Source: Heterobasidion occidentale
Taxonomy: Eukaryota; Basidiomycota; Agaricomycetes; Russulales; Bondarzewiaceae
DNA: 64,000 bases
Assembly (NCBI GenBank): GCA_039111635.1
Contig: JBCAQO010000007.1
Location: forward strand, 682,001 to 746,000
Direction: 5' to 3'
A program made the position numbers and the translations under genes. Under the pieces are notes generated by a model. That model had not been told where the DNA came from. It searched no databases and saw nothing but the letters and a program-made list of their open reading frames with translations. Every line of letters begins with the position of its first letter. The first letter of the stretch is position 1. Of this stretch, positions 1 through 9,294 are shown piece after piece.

Positions 1-7
1 AGGCTTG

Positions 8-1091
8 GTCCACAATGACTATAAACTACGGTCGTCCGGAACGACGTTAAAGCTACCATGGACCCTCGGAGCGTGGTTGTATTCTGGCAGATGGTGGAAG
101 GGAGGGCCTCCACCATTGCAGAACCCTGCCAACTAGGTCAAGGCGCTTCCATATTCCATACGCCTTACAGTAAAAGAATATGGGGTCGACACGGTTCAAT
201 TCCGTGCGAGGGGTTTGGGGACATGGAACGGGTTGTCAGCTATCCGACAGGACCACGACTACTCCATGGTGCGCCCATTCTACCCTTGAAGTCCGAAGCA
301 AGGATTCCGCTTCAAGGGCCAGTCAAGAGGCAACTGGGATCGTGCCTCCAGGTTTAGGACGTCCTCCATGACGGTAAACTGGGATTGCCCTTTCTTTTAC
401 AGGGCCTACGTCCGCGAAGACGTTAAACTACCGCTCCTTTCAGCATAGGAGATGTCGATCGACATCGTTGTTGAAGCCACGATGTTGATCTAGTCCGCGA
501 TGACGATAAACTAGTGTCCCTCTGTTCTAGGGACGTCATATTGGAGCTGGAATTACCGCGTCCAGCTGCAATAGTCCGAAATGACCTTAAACTACCCTCA
601 CCCCGGAGGATTAAATCTATCGAGGCTCGGGAGGTTCAAGCCAGGCGATAGCGGACGTCCGCAATGACTATAAACTAGTTGCCGTCCTTCATGACGATAA
701 ACTGAGCAGCCCTTCATTCACAGGGCCATGTGAGTTGTGTCAAAATAGGCTCTCAAGTCTATTCTCGCAACTCTATAAGTTATCCGGTTTGATATGGTAT
801 AAACCGTCACCATCTTACCTCAGTAGGACCTGTCAAGACAGCTGTACTTGGTCTAGGGCTCTATGCGCATCACCGATGAATGTTCCGGCGCGCAGAAAAG
901 GTCTTCTATCTTGTTTACAGGTACTCCTACGTTGGAAGATGGATAGGTCCGCAACGACCTTGGCGTAAACTAGCAGGGCAGTCCGCAACGACTTATGTAT
1001 AAACTAGCCTCAGTCCGCGAAGACTTAAGGATAAACTAGAGGACGTCCGCAAAGACGCAAAACTACGGACGTCCGGCACGACGTTAAACTA
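8..1091 (+). repeat. Thirteen dispersed copies of a GTC-(6)-GAC / TAAACTA motif
   Basis: Consensus GTCC(N)5GAC, a gap of 2-7 bases, then TAAACTA. Copies start at 8, 34, 361, 410, 493, 574, 657, 684, 947, 981, 1013, 1045 and 1071; the copies at 34, 361 and 684 are imperfect in the right half. Each begins with a possible mini-hairpin GTC/GAC. Three neighbouring copies (947, 981, 1013) have a gap of 7 instead of 2. Between copies lie other short inverted repeats: 387-391/401-405, palindrome 451-466, 516-521/529-534, 545-551/561-567, 709-713/722-726. Confidence 0.7.
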
Positions 1092-2269
1092 CCAGGACAT
1101 ACCTTACGCTGACCCCAAAATAATTACCGTCAAGGTGGATACCATGGTCTACTCAAGAAACCCTGGGGTTCAAAGTCTATTCTTCAAAATCCTTACCTCG
1201 TGTTCAATACGCGGAGCGCGGCTACATGCTCGCTCCCATGTGACAAACAAACTCTGGACGAACACCAATCTCTAACCAGGACGGGCCACCGTATGGGGCT
1301 GACAGAGTTAGGGATCTTCAAAGGGGTCTTGCCGGACTCAAGACAAGTCAAGAGCTGTCTACTCTTGATAGGTTGGTGGGCCTAAGCCTTAGTAAAGCGA
1401 TCAACCCACACACCTGGAGTCCCCCTCGATACCGGAGATCACGGAGATGAAGATCTATCCTGGAAACACTGAAGCATGGCCTTCGGCAATTTGGAAGAAG
1501 AACGACACACACCCATCCACAGACGAGTTTCTAACTCATCCATAAGTCATTCGCATCAGCACTTTCTTTGACCATGAGCAGGGAGTCCTGCTTTCGAGGG
1601 ATCGCCTTTTGACTCAAGGGATTGCCTCGCATCAAAACGTAACGGTGAAGGAAGAACACCGGGAAGAAACACGGTATTGTGGCGATACCGCAGGACTTCA
1701 AATCAAACAGCTCAACGGAGATGGAAAACTCCTAGGCGTTGTAAACGACGTAGGTCGGTCTTCGCCCCAGAAAACGAAGTCATACCAGAAGTCGCATCTG
1801 GTCTTATTGGGTCAAGAAACAAATTGCTGGTGGAAAGATGATGAGGCTCGCGGAGGCGAGTAGTCCCCTCAGGAGTTGGGACCTAGAAAGGGGGTAATGT
1901 TATGACTTGACCGATCGGGGCCCGTCGGGGCTGGTCTATCCAATGGTTCAAGCATCACATGCTAGGCGGCTCCACCATGGAGCGTACATCAAGGTATTTG
2001 GATGTCCTTACGGTCCGACTAAACCGATGGTTCCTCAAGACATCGGTATAGGATATATGGGAAGGGTCAATGATACAGCGGATTAATAAGATAGGCATTC
2101 ACATGCCATGGGCTTAGGGCTTATGGGTAAGCACCTCGTCGCACTAGGATGGATAGGTGCGACTGGAGAAGTACAAGAGTAGGCGCCGGCTGAGAAAGAC
2201 GGCGACCACAGCTCTCCTGGGATGGGTACCCGGAGAAGCACACGGACTCTTACCCTAGACCCTATACAG

Positions 2270-2277
2270 TATATAAG
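2270..2277 (+). promoter_or_regulatory. TATA box of the LTR promoter
   Basis: TATATAAG in the middle of the LTR, in the orientation of the element, about 14 bp before the first hairpin of the leader array. Confidence 0.5.
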
Positions 2278-2283
2278 GCCCAT

Positions 2284-2475
2284 AGAATAGGCTGAGGATC
2301 TTCAGTCTATTCTCCTTGTTCTTACACAGTCTTCCTACTGTGTACCTTGTTCCATAGCAGTCTTCCTACTGCTATCCTTCGTTTGTTCGTATCTTCTTAT
2401 ACGAACACTTCGTTCCCTACCGTCTTCCAACGGTAGAATAATCATTAAAACTTCCTGTATCACAGCCTGATACAG
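2284..2475 (+). repeat. Array of six consecutive perfect hairpins in the LTR leader
   Basis: Stems (left arm / right arm): 2284-2295/2302-2313 (12 bp with one G-T pair), 2323-2330/2337-2344 (8 bp), 2354-2361/2368-2375 (8 bp), 2384-2392/2399-2407 (9 bp), 2417-2423/2430-2436 (7 bp), 2455-2462/2468-2475 (8 bp). Four of the six have a six-base loop beginning CTTC (CTTCCT, CTTCCT, CTTCTT, CTTCCA) while their stem sequences are unrelated. All lie after the TATA box, so they would be in the transcript. Confidence 0.8.
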
Positions 2476-2561
2476 TTGAGACCATCCCTACCACTCAGTC
2501 CATCGTGCGACCTAGGGAAGAACTTGTTACTCTTGGGTTATTGAACGAGCAGTTCATAACA

Positions 2562-3391
2562 GCGGGTGATGGGCTCTAGGAGAGAGTGGAGGTGCATACC
2601 TCCGAAGTTTTTGCATTGCGCGCATTCCGCAATTGCTGATGTGATCGACTGGTCAAGTTGCGGGCTGCAGATGGTGTCAAGTAGTTGTAGCTTGATGTGG
2701 TCGCGGTCAAAGTGCAGTTGGCTGTGTACCTCGGCTGCGCGTGTGACTGCTTCTGAGCGGGGGACGCATTCGACACATGGCCGTGCACGCGGTGAGCGCC
2801 CGTTTCCTACTCGCCAGAGTTTCCCGTCTTTGATCATGTAACCTAGTGCGCGGTGGCGCGCGCGTCTTCGTGTTTGCACGTTGCTTGTGTGATCTATGTT
2901 TTGTAACGCATCAATAACTTCGCGGAAGAGTGGTTCTTTTGCGAAGCGTTCCCGAAGGCGTTGTACGTCTGAGTCGACGGTTGTGAGGAACAGGTCGTGG
3001 ACGAGACCGGATGATTTCTCCCAGTCCTGTCCCACTGACCAGTCTGCTCCGTCGCCTTCTGTCTGGAAGCCTGAGTCGAACATGCGGCTTGGGCCATCTG
3101 CAGGGTTGCCAGCTCCCGGCCGGTGGCGTACTGTTCGGATTTCGTAGGCTAGGACGCCGTCGCGCCATCGGGCATGGTGGATATTCAGGCTGTCGCTGAG
3201 GAGGAAGTCCCGGAGTGCTTGACAGTCTGTTTCGATCTCAATTGGTGAGCCCCATATTGTGTCGGAGAACTTGTCGAGGCTGAACTTTAGGGCTGCGAAT
3301 TCGGAAAGAAAGGGTTTGTAACGTTCTTCAGCACGGGATGTTCGTTTAGATGCAAATGCAATGGGGTGACGTCGCGTCACCGTTTTTTCCG
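2562..3391 (-). pseudogene. pol: Pol continuation: rest of RNase H and integrase zinc finger, truncated
   Basis: In the frame one base away from the main pol frame. It contains the second half of RNase H (FASKRTSRAEERY..., ETDCQALRDFLLSD) and the HHCC zinc-binding domain of integrase (VHSQLHFDRDH...CAQCKNFG). It then ends abruptly in the conserved stretch after the zinc finger, exactly where the inserted LTR begins (2561). The last few codons of the open frame are LTR sequence. The integrase catalytic core is therefore separated from this part by the nested element. Confidence 0.8.
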
Positions 3392-5745
3392 TTGGGGAGG
3401 GTTGTTTCATGGTGCTGAGATAAGATTCCGGCAAATCCATGTTTTGACCCATCGGTTGTGACGGTGAAGGTGCGGCCATCAAATAGAGGGGATCGGAGTA
3501 CGGGTGCAGAGGTGAGTGCGGCTTTGATGTCGATGAACGCTTTCTGGTGTTCTGGTGTCCATAGGCCTTCAAGTGAATGGTCATGGAGTGCTCTCTGGTG
3601 AGCAAATTTGCCCTTCCCCGTTGGGATAGAGGCATTGCGAATGAGATCTGTGAGGGGGCGTGCGATGCGGCCGTAATCTGCGCATACCGAGCGGTAATAG
3701 TTGCCCAGATGAACGAATCCAGACAGACCTTTTAATGTGGTGGGTGTTTGCCAATTGACGATTGCGGATATCTTGGATGGGTCTGTGCCTACGCCGTTGG
3801 GGCCTATTGTTTCGCCTGCGAATTTTGCAGTGGTCATAAAGAATTCTGTTTTTGCGGCGGAGAGGGAAAGGCCTGTGTCGCGGATTCGTTGGAGGAGGGT
3901 GCGGAGATCGGCCATGCCATCGTCAAAGTTGTCAGCTGGGACACCTCCATCGTCCACGAATAGTTGACATAGGGTTCCTACGAGGTCTCCTAGGGCGGTT
4001 GCGGTCATGCTGGCAAAGCGGGATGGTGCGCCGGTGAGTCCAAACGGCATCCGGAGGTATTTGTAGTAACCACGCCCGGCTACGTAGAAGCAGATGTAGG
4101 GTTGGTCCTCCTCCGCTATGGGGCAAGCATAAAATCCGGACGCAAAATCGAATACAGTGACCCACCGATGTCCTGCCAGCGCTTGTTGTTTTGCACGTAT
4201 GTCGCCTTGCGGCATTGGTGGGACCGTTGTGATGTCGTTGAGTGCCTTGAAGCTTTGGCAGATGCGCCATTTTGTTTGTTTTGAGGGCGGTTCGGTCGGT
4301 GCGGGGTTTGGGTCACGGGGTGGGAGGTCGTATTTGCGCGGGAAACCGTGGGCTGAGCATTCATCGTTGACTCGGTGTTTGAGTTCGTCTTGCGAGAGGC
4401 CTTTGGTTGTGTGGGTTTTTTGTGCAAGGACTGTGTTGCCGCAGAACTTGACGTCTTCGGGTGCTATAGGAGCAATGATCCCGCTTTTCAGCATAAGATC
4501 AATGTGCGAGAAGAAATAGTCTTGTTTGTCACCGAACAGTGGCTGCTGGTGGACTTTCCATGGAATTTTGGTTCCAGTGGGGAGATTGAGTCGGTGCGTG
4601 GCACTGCGGACCGGCAAGACTTCGCTAACGGACATTGCGAAGCAATCTGCAAATTCGAGGATGAGTGCCTCAACTTTGGTATGTTCGCTGGCAGTGAGGT
4701 CCTCGCCGATCTTGACGAGCCGTAGGAGTTCATTGGTGCGCTCTGTTTTCCATGCGTTTGTGTGTCGTGTGTAGATTGAGGGATCGTCGTGTGGTTTTAT
4801 CTCTGGTAGGTCCGCAGTCTCGTCCTGGTGGGCACGTTTGTGCATAGTTGGTGACGCGTGGTCGGCGGGCTGTGTTTTGGTGGTCTGGTGCTTGTCACTG
4901 GTATCTGGTGCAAGAGGTATGATAGCGTGTGCGACTTGCCTTGCGGGGGGTTTGTCATCCCCCCATAGCGTTGCGCGCTGTTTGATATCGAGCGTCAGGT
5001 GGGCATCTGATGCTTTTTCCCGTGCTTCGTCGTCCAATCTTGTGATCTCATTTTCCAGTGTGATTGTCCCTTCCGATGATGGGAGTTCGATGGTATCATT
5101 TGCGTACTCATGTCTTGCTTCTAGGGCCATGAGTAGCGGCTTGCCGATGAGGACGGACCACGAGCCTCCGCTTGGGAAGACTTCAAATCGTGCTATGACG
5201 TCGACACCACCGATTGTTACATGGCCTTCCCATCGGCCTTGAGACGGGACAATTGAGCCATTGGCCATGCGGAGTCGTCTTGGGGATGGGGAGGTGGGGG
5301 TGAGTCGGTGGCTTATGACATTGAAGATGTCGCTGTCGATGGCGTTTATCATGGCGCCGTCGTCAAAGATACTCTTCATCCTGTTTATTTCGCCCTTCGG
5401 GCCATGCAGGTGTATTCTGTGAATAAACGGCACTGCTTTTGGTGGTTTCCCATCCTTGTGTGTTAGATTCGTGGCCCCCACAGTGTAAAAGTTCGAGCAG
5501 TCTATTAGATCTGTCATGATTTCATACACTCGTGCGTCTAGGATAACCGCTTCGTTCTTCGGTGTAGCTCCTGTCCCTCTCATTGGAACACGCGGTGTGG
5601 GGGCTGTGGATGGGTCCCCGGTTGGCGCCGTTACACAGCCGGGGACGAGGGAAGCGGGGAGAGGTTTGGTGGTACGGGCCGTGCGGGCTTCTCCTAAGCT
5701 GCCGGCCCATCTCCATTTCCCGCCTCGTCCATTGCTTCCCTCCAT
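3346..5745 (-). CDS. pol: Retrotransposon Pol, N-terminal part (protease, reverse transcriptase, start of RNase H)
   Basis: 799 codons in the -1 frame of gag. An aspartic protease domain carries DDGA where most retropepsins have D-S/T-G-A, so its second active-site residue is unusual. A linker follows, then a reverse transcriptase with the catalytic FVDD motif (the YxDD box, here FVDDGG) and the upstream block FDFASGFY. RNase H begins with TTDGSKHGFAGILS. The frame then runs out shortly before 3346; the continuation is found one frame over, in the entry 2562-3391. The break falls at a run of six A (minus strand) at 3383-3388, as expected for a one-base indel. No separate start codon is needed if it is translated by frameshifting from gag. 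Confidence 0.85.
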   Translation of the reverse strand: MEGSNGRGGKWRWAGSLGEARTARTTKPLPASLVPGCVTAPTGDPSTAPTPRVPMRGTGATPKNEAVILDARVYEIMTDLIDCSNFYTVGATNLTHKDGKPPKAVPFIHRIHLHGPKGEINRMKSIFDDGAMINAIDSDIFNVISHRLTPTSPSPRRLRMANGSIVPSQGRWEGHVTIGGVDVIARFEVFPSGGSWSVLIGKPLLMALEARHEYANDTIELPSSEGTITLENEITRLDDEAREKASDAHLTLDIKQRATLWGDDKPPARQVAHAIIPLAPDTSDKHQTTKTQPADHASPTMHKRAHQDETADLPEIKPHDDPSIYTRHTNAWKTERTNELLRLVKIGEDLTASEHTKVEALILEFADCFAMSVSEVLPVRSATHRLNLPTGTKIPWKVHQQPLFGDKQDYFFSHIDLMLKSGIIAPIAPEDVKFCGNTVLAQKTHTTKGLSQDELKHRVNDECSAHGFPRKYDLPPRDPNPAPTEPPSKQTKWRICQSFKALNDITTVPPMPQGDIRAKQQALAGHRWVTVFDFASGFYACPIAEEDQPYICFYVAGRGYYKYLRMPFGLTGAPSRFASMTATALGDLVGTLCQLFVDDGGVPADNFDDGMADLRTLLQRIRDTGLSLSAAKTEFFMTTAKFAGETIGPNGVGTDPSKISAIVNWQTPTTLKGLSGFVHLGNYYRSVCADYGRIARPLTDLIRNASIPTGKGKFAHQRALHDHSLEGLWTPEHQKAFIDIKAALTSAPVLRSPLFDGRTFTVTTDGSKHGFAGILSQHHETTLPNGKNGDATSPHCICI
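5676..5721 (-). promoter_or_regulatory. Candidate -1 programmed ribosomal frameshift site (gag-pol)
   Basis: On the minus strand the heptamer GGGAAAT (5721-5715) is read in gag as gcG GGA AAT, the X XXY YYZ register for tandem -1 slippage into pol. Four bases later a stem can form between 5710-5703 and 5681-5674 (8 bp, one G-U), with 21 unpaired bases including the gag stop codon. Slippery site, short spacer and downstream hairpin together are the usual parts of such a signal. Confidence 0.65.
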
Positions 5746-7205
5746 CTCATGTTATCGCGAGGTTCGTGCTCATACAAGTCGTAGTACTCGGGCTGGATGT
5801 ATACGTACCGAACGGCGGTTGGCGGTGCTGGACGGCTGATGGTGGATGCAATCATTCGCCACCTGCGTTCGTTGTCCGGTACTGCTTGTCCTGTGCACTC
5901 GTCGCCTCTGTGACGGGGGTCTGTCATTCCGCACTTCCAGCATTCTCCGGTAGCGATAGGTGCGGTGCCCGGGGTGAGGGGGTAGGGTCGGTGTTCATCC
6001 GACCTGCCATTGGGGTTGGCTGCGTGCCAGTCCGTGACCTGCTGCTGGTATAACATCATTCCCGCTGGGTTCTTGGCGTGCTGTGGGAGCTGATTCCTGC
6101 GTGCGATTGCCAATCGCTCCGTGTTGGATGCACGCTGTGGGCGTGTTATGGTGGGTTGGGGGGGTGTGCTGTGGTATGGGTTGATTGCGGGGAATGTGCT
6201 TCTGTTTGTGGGGTAGGGAGGTGCTCGCAAAGCGGGGGGTTGGGAGTTGATAGACATGCGTTCCATTATGCGTTGGAGTTCAGCGTTAGACGTGTTTTGT
6301 CGTGGTGGGACGGGGCGTCGCAGTTCTTCTTCCACCGCGGCCAACCGGGCATTGTTCACCTGGGCTCGTAGTAGATCGTCGGGGCGAATCTGTCGTACTG
6401 CATCAGTGAAGTTGATCCACGTTGTGTACGTCCCAGTGACAAGAGCGGCCACGCTCATGGGTAGGTCCTTGCGGACTCCTTCGATGAGCATTCCGTCGCT
6501 GTCTACGACGGCGTTTGCTAGAACCAAGGCCCGATCCGCCCATCGGATGTACCCCCACTCTTCTGTTCCATCCATTTCTACCTTCCTTACTGCTTCGGCT
6601 TCCGTCAGCTTGTGGGCTTGGAGCGTCATGATTTTTTCGGCGCGGGTTTTGACGACAGCTTTGAGTTTCGGCCACCGGGTGAAGAACGCTGCTTTGAAGG
6701 ATTTCCAGGTAGCGCTGTCAACGGGAGAAAGTTCGTCCTCGTACCATTTTTCTGCCGGGCTTCCCGATTTCAGGTACTGACCAACTTTGTCAACCTTGTG
6801 GGTGTCTGTGGACTTCTCTGTGAAGCCTTGCTCGACCTGCTTAATGAAATCTCCAGGGTTTTCGCCGGTGCGGCCGTCGCCATAGAACCATGTGGACGGG
6901 GGGTTTGCAGGCATTGCGTCTTCGTCGTCGGAGCTGTCTGAGTTTGTTTTGTTTGGTGTGGTGATGTTGGAAAGGATTGGGGTGAAGTTGTATGTAAGTG
7001 GTGGTAGGGGTGAGGGTGAGGATTCAGGCGAGTTAAGGCTGATTATCGTAGAGGGAAATGAGAGCGAGGTAATGTTAGGGTCGGATGGGAATGATGGTAG
7101 GAAGAGGCTGCTGTCTGGTTCTGCTGGGCTGGAGAAGAGCGGGCTGTTCTCGATATCTGTAAATGAAAGTTCGGAGCTTTGTGGGGAATTGTCTATCGAT
7201 GGCAC
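5694..7205 (-). CDS. gag: Retrotransposon Gag polyprotein
   Basis: About 503 residues. The Ser/Pro-rich N-terminus is followed by a region typical of fungal gypsy capsids (WYEDELSP..., then a W-containing helix region). Near residue 440 there is a single zinc knuckle of the form CWKCGM...HRGDEC, the nucleocapsid RNA-binding motif. The last codons overlap the start of pol, which is in the -1 frame. The overlap holds a GGGAAAT slippery heptamer in the right register, so Pol is probably made as a Gag-Pol fusion by -1 ribosomal frameshifting. Confidence 0.85.
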   Translation of the reverse strand: MPSIDNSPQSSELSFTDIENSPLFSSPAEPDSSLFLPSFPSDPNITSLSFPSTIISLNSPESSPSPLPPLTYNFTPILSNITTPNKTNSDSSDDEDAMPANPPSTWFYGDGRTGENPGDFIKQVEQGFTEKSTDTHKVDKVGQYLKSGSPAEKWYEDELSPVDSATWKSFKAAFFTRWPKLKAVVKTRAEKIMTLQAHKLTEAEAVRKVEMDGTEEWGYIRWADRALVLANAVVDSDGMLIEGVRKDLPMSVAALVTGTYTTWINFTDAVRQIRPDDLLRAQVNNARLAAVEEELRRPVPPRQNTSNAELQRIMERMSINSQPPALRAPPYPTNRSTFPAINPYHSTPPQPTITRPQRASNTERLAIARRNQLPQHAKNPAGMMLYQQQVTDWHAANPNGRSDEHRPYPLTPGTAPIATGECWKCGMTDPRHRGDECTGQAVPDNERRWRMIASTISRPAPPTAVRYVYIQPEYYDLYEHEPRDNMRWREAMDEAGNGDGPAA

Positions 7206-7477
7206 AGAGCAAAAACGACCAGATTTGTCTCGAAGAGGTGCCAGGGTGAGGTGGTTGGGTGTTTACTGTGGTGATTGTTTTGGCGGCGGTGTTCTTACTG
7301 GTGGTTCGGTGTTGTTCTGATCGGCAGTGTTCTCGGTGTGTTTGCGTTGTGTGGTTCGAGTAGTACTGTTGTCACCAGATGGACTAGCCAAAGATGAAGA
7401 CGCAGTGGTGATGGTGTGTGGTGCGCTGGCGCTACAGGCTGTCTACTACGCTGACCTTAACCCTGTGGCTTCTCTCG
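7206..7477. other. Intergenic, presumed 5' leader of the gypsy element
   Basis: No gene seen. No terminal TG..CA inverted repeat or clear polypurine tract could be assigned here, so the 5' LTR of the gypsy element is either very short, decayed or missing. Confidence 0.3.
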
Positions 7478-9294
7478 ATGCTCCGGTCTCTGCCTCCGTC
7501 TCTGCCCTTCGTCTCCGTCTCTCCGTCTTCCCTTCCTGTTCTCTGTCTCCACCTCTCCTCCCTTGGTATGGAGTTCCACTACTCCAGCGTCACCCGGGAA
7601 TCCATCTTCGACGCCAACGGAGGCCGCGCCAGTACCGTCTCCTACTGTGAGCGGCACAACACCAAATTGTGGGCGTTACTACCAAGTTCAGGAAGGCGAC
7701 ATCTGCCAGACTGTCGCCCTCGCTAACGGGGTCTCGTTGCCAGACTTCATTAAACTTAATCCTGGTCCGTCATCCACAATTAACATTAATCTTTCATTGC
7801 TGACGGCTCTATGGTAGAAATCAATACTAATACTAACTGCACGAACCTGTGGCTTAACTACTATTACTGTGTCGCTCCATATCCACCATTCGCATCCATC
7901 ACCCCTTCGCCAACGATGACCTTCAATTACTCGAGCGCGACAATATTCAGCTACAGCATCCCGACCAACTACACACTCTCGTATCTTACCACTACACTCA
8001 CGGCCGCTGGCGTGGCTGCTCCGACCAACGTAGCCGATGGCACCCGAACTGTAGCATGCGGAAGCTATTATGATATACAAGTACGAATCCTTGACTTTTA
8101 TAGCTTCTTCACGCTCACCCTTTATTTCAGGTTGGCGATACTTTAGATTCAGTTTCGACGCTGGTCGGAGTCAATAGCACCCTTCTAACGAGCTGGAATC
8201 TAGAGCTGAGCAGCGGTGCACTTCCCTCTGTCGGTTCTGCCATCTGTATCATCTTTCCAAAAGGCAACTACACTCTTGCTCCTGCTGCGCGACCAAACAA
8301 TGTGTATGGGAACGCCACCTTCGCCTGCGCGGAATATTACACAGTACAAAGCGGCGATGGCTGCTCTTCGATAGAAACCAAATTTGCACTCACCAACGCG
8401 CAATTCGATGCATTAAATCCAGGACTGTCGCCTGGCTGCACAAACCTTGTCCTTGGCCTTGCGTACTGCGTGTTTCCTGTTACACCCTTCCCCGCTCCTT
8501 CTGGTTCTGGCCCGCCCGGCAACGTTGCTCCAGGCACGATTACAGATGGCTGCACTTCATATTATACCGTTGCTTCGGGAAATACTTGTGGCACTATTGA
8601 GGGCCGCTTCAACGTTACCAGCTCAGAATTCTTAGCTTGGAACCCCGAGATCGCGTCGGACTGCTCGAATCTTCAGTTGGGCCTAGCATATTGCGTGGCA
8701 GGCCCCGCGACTTCGGGACCTCCCTCCAACGCGGCGCCGGGAACGATTACACACGGATGTACGAACTACTATACGGTCGTCTCAGGCGATAGCTGCGGCG
8801 CCATTGAGGGCAAGTTCAGCATCACAAGCACACAGTTCTCGACATGGAACCCAGAGATTTTGGCTAATTGCTCAAATCTGCAAATAGGCCTTGCATACTG
8901 CGTCGCAAGTAGCAAAACAGGTAGTGGCGGTGGGGGCAGTGGACCTCCTTCAAACCTTGCCAGGGGCTCGCTGAGCAACTGTTCTACATACCACACCGTT
9001 GTTTCGGGCGACAACTGTCCCTCGATGGAAACGACATACAAAATTGCAGCCATGGACCTCTTCAGATGGAACCCGGAGGTTTCGTCGGACTGTACAAATA
9101 TTTTGGCAGGGGATGCGTATTGTGTCGGAGGAGGTGGAAATGCGTGCAAGAAGGTATACACGGTGCAGTCGGGTGACTTTTGTTTCGCGATTACACAGAG
9201 TCAGGGTATCACACAAGCTCAATTGAACGCTTTCAACTCGTTCTTAGATGCCAAATGTGATCTAATTCTGGGTGAGAATTTGTGTGTTGGCTGA
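7478..9294 (+). CDS. Secreted protein with seven LysM domains
   Basis: Supported exons: up to 7764, 7818-8080 and 8131-9294 (introns 53 and 50 bp, GT..AG, frames join). Seven LysM modules follow one another, each of the form YxVxSGDxC...WNPxxxxxCxNLxxGxxYCV; the second is the most diverged and lacks the first Cys. LysM domains bind chitin/N-acetylglucosamine oligomers. Secreted fungal LysM proteins act on the cell wall or shield chitin. The Gly/Ser/Pro-rich linkers between modules fit an extracellular protein. The 5' end is not settled. The frame of the first LysM has no ATG. A signal-like peptide starts at the ATG at 7478 (MLRSLPPSLPF...), but it is in another frame and would need a 22-bp intron (GT at 7566) or a frameshift to join. 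The retroelement to the left may have removed the real first exon. Confidence 0.75.

Larger units (their letters stand above)
1..2561 (+). mobile_element. 3' part of a plus-strand LTR retroelement nested in a gypsy element
   Basis: The right end is a 664-bp LTR (1898-2561) with terminal inverted repeat TGTTATGA / TCATAACA. A purine tract (AGAAAGGGGG, 1885-1894) lies just left of it, where the plus-strand primer of an LTR element would be. The internal part 1-1884 has no convincing long coding frame; an open stretch of about 84 codons at 1609-1863 has no ATG start. It carries a motif array and several hairpins. To the right of 2561 the minus-strand gypsy pol resumes in mid-integrase, so this element inserted into that one. 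The 5' end lies outside the window. It could be a non-autonomous element, or the untranslated 3' part of an autonomous one; the window does not decide this. Confidence 0.7.
1898..2561 (+). repeat. 3' long terminal repeat
   Basis: Bounded by perfect 8-bp inverted ends (TGTTATGA at 1898-1905, TCATAACA at 2554-2561) and preceded by a polypurine tract. A TATA box (TATATAAG, 2270-2277) in plus orientation marks the promoter, so the sequence after about 2300 would be transcribed leader (R/U5). The five bases after the LTR (2562-2566, GCGGG) should recur at the element's other end, which is outside the window. Confidence 0.75.
2562..7205 (-). mobile_element. Ty3/gypsy retrotransposon, interrupted
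   Basis: Reads right to left: gag (7205-5694), then protease, reverse transcriptase, RNase H and the start of integrase down to 2562, where the nested element cuts it. The order PR-RT-RH-IN is that of Ty3/gypsy. The rest of integrase and the 3' LTR must lie left of the window. No 5' LTR could be recognised between the gag start and the LysM gene on the right. One frame break in pol (near 3383) suggests this copy is not active as it stands. Confidence 0.85.

Noticed and set aside
7350..7400. Sequence resembling a tRNA 3' end / primer binding site (TTCGAGT ... CACCA)
   Set aside because: Spacing fits a tRNA 3' half, but the T-stem does not pair and no LTR end can be placed next to it; likely chance.
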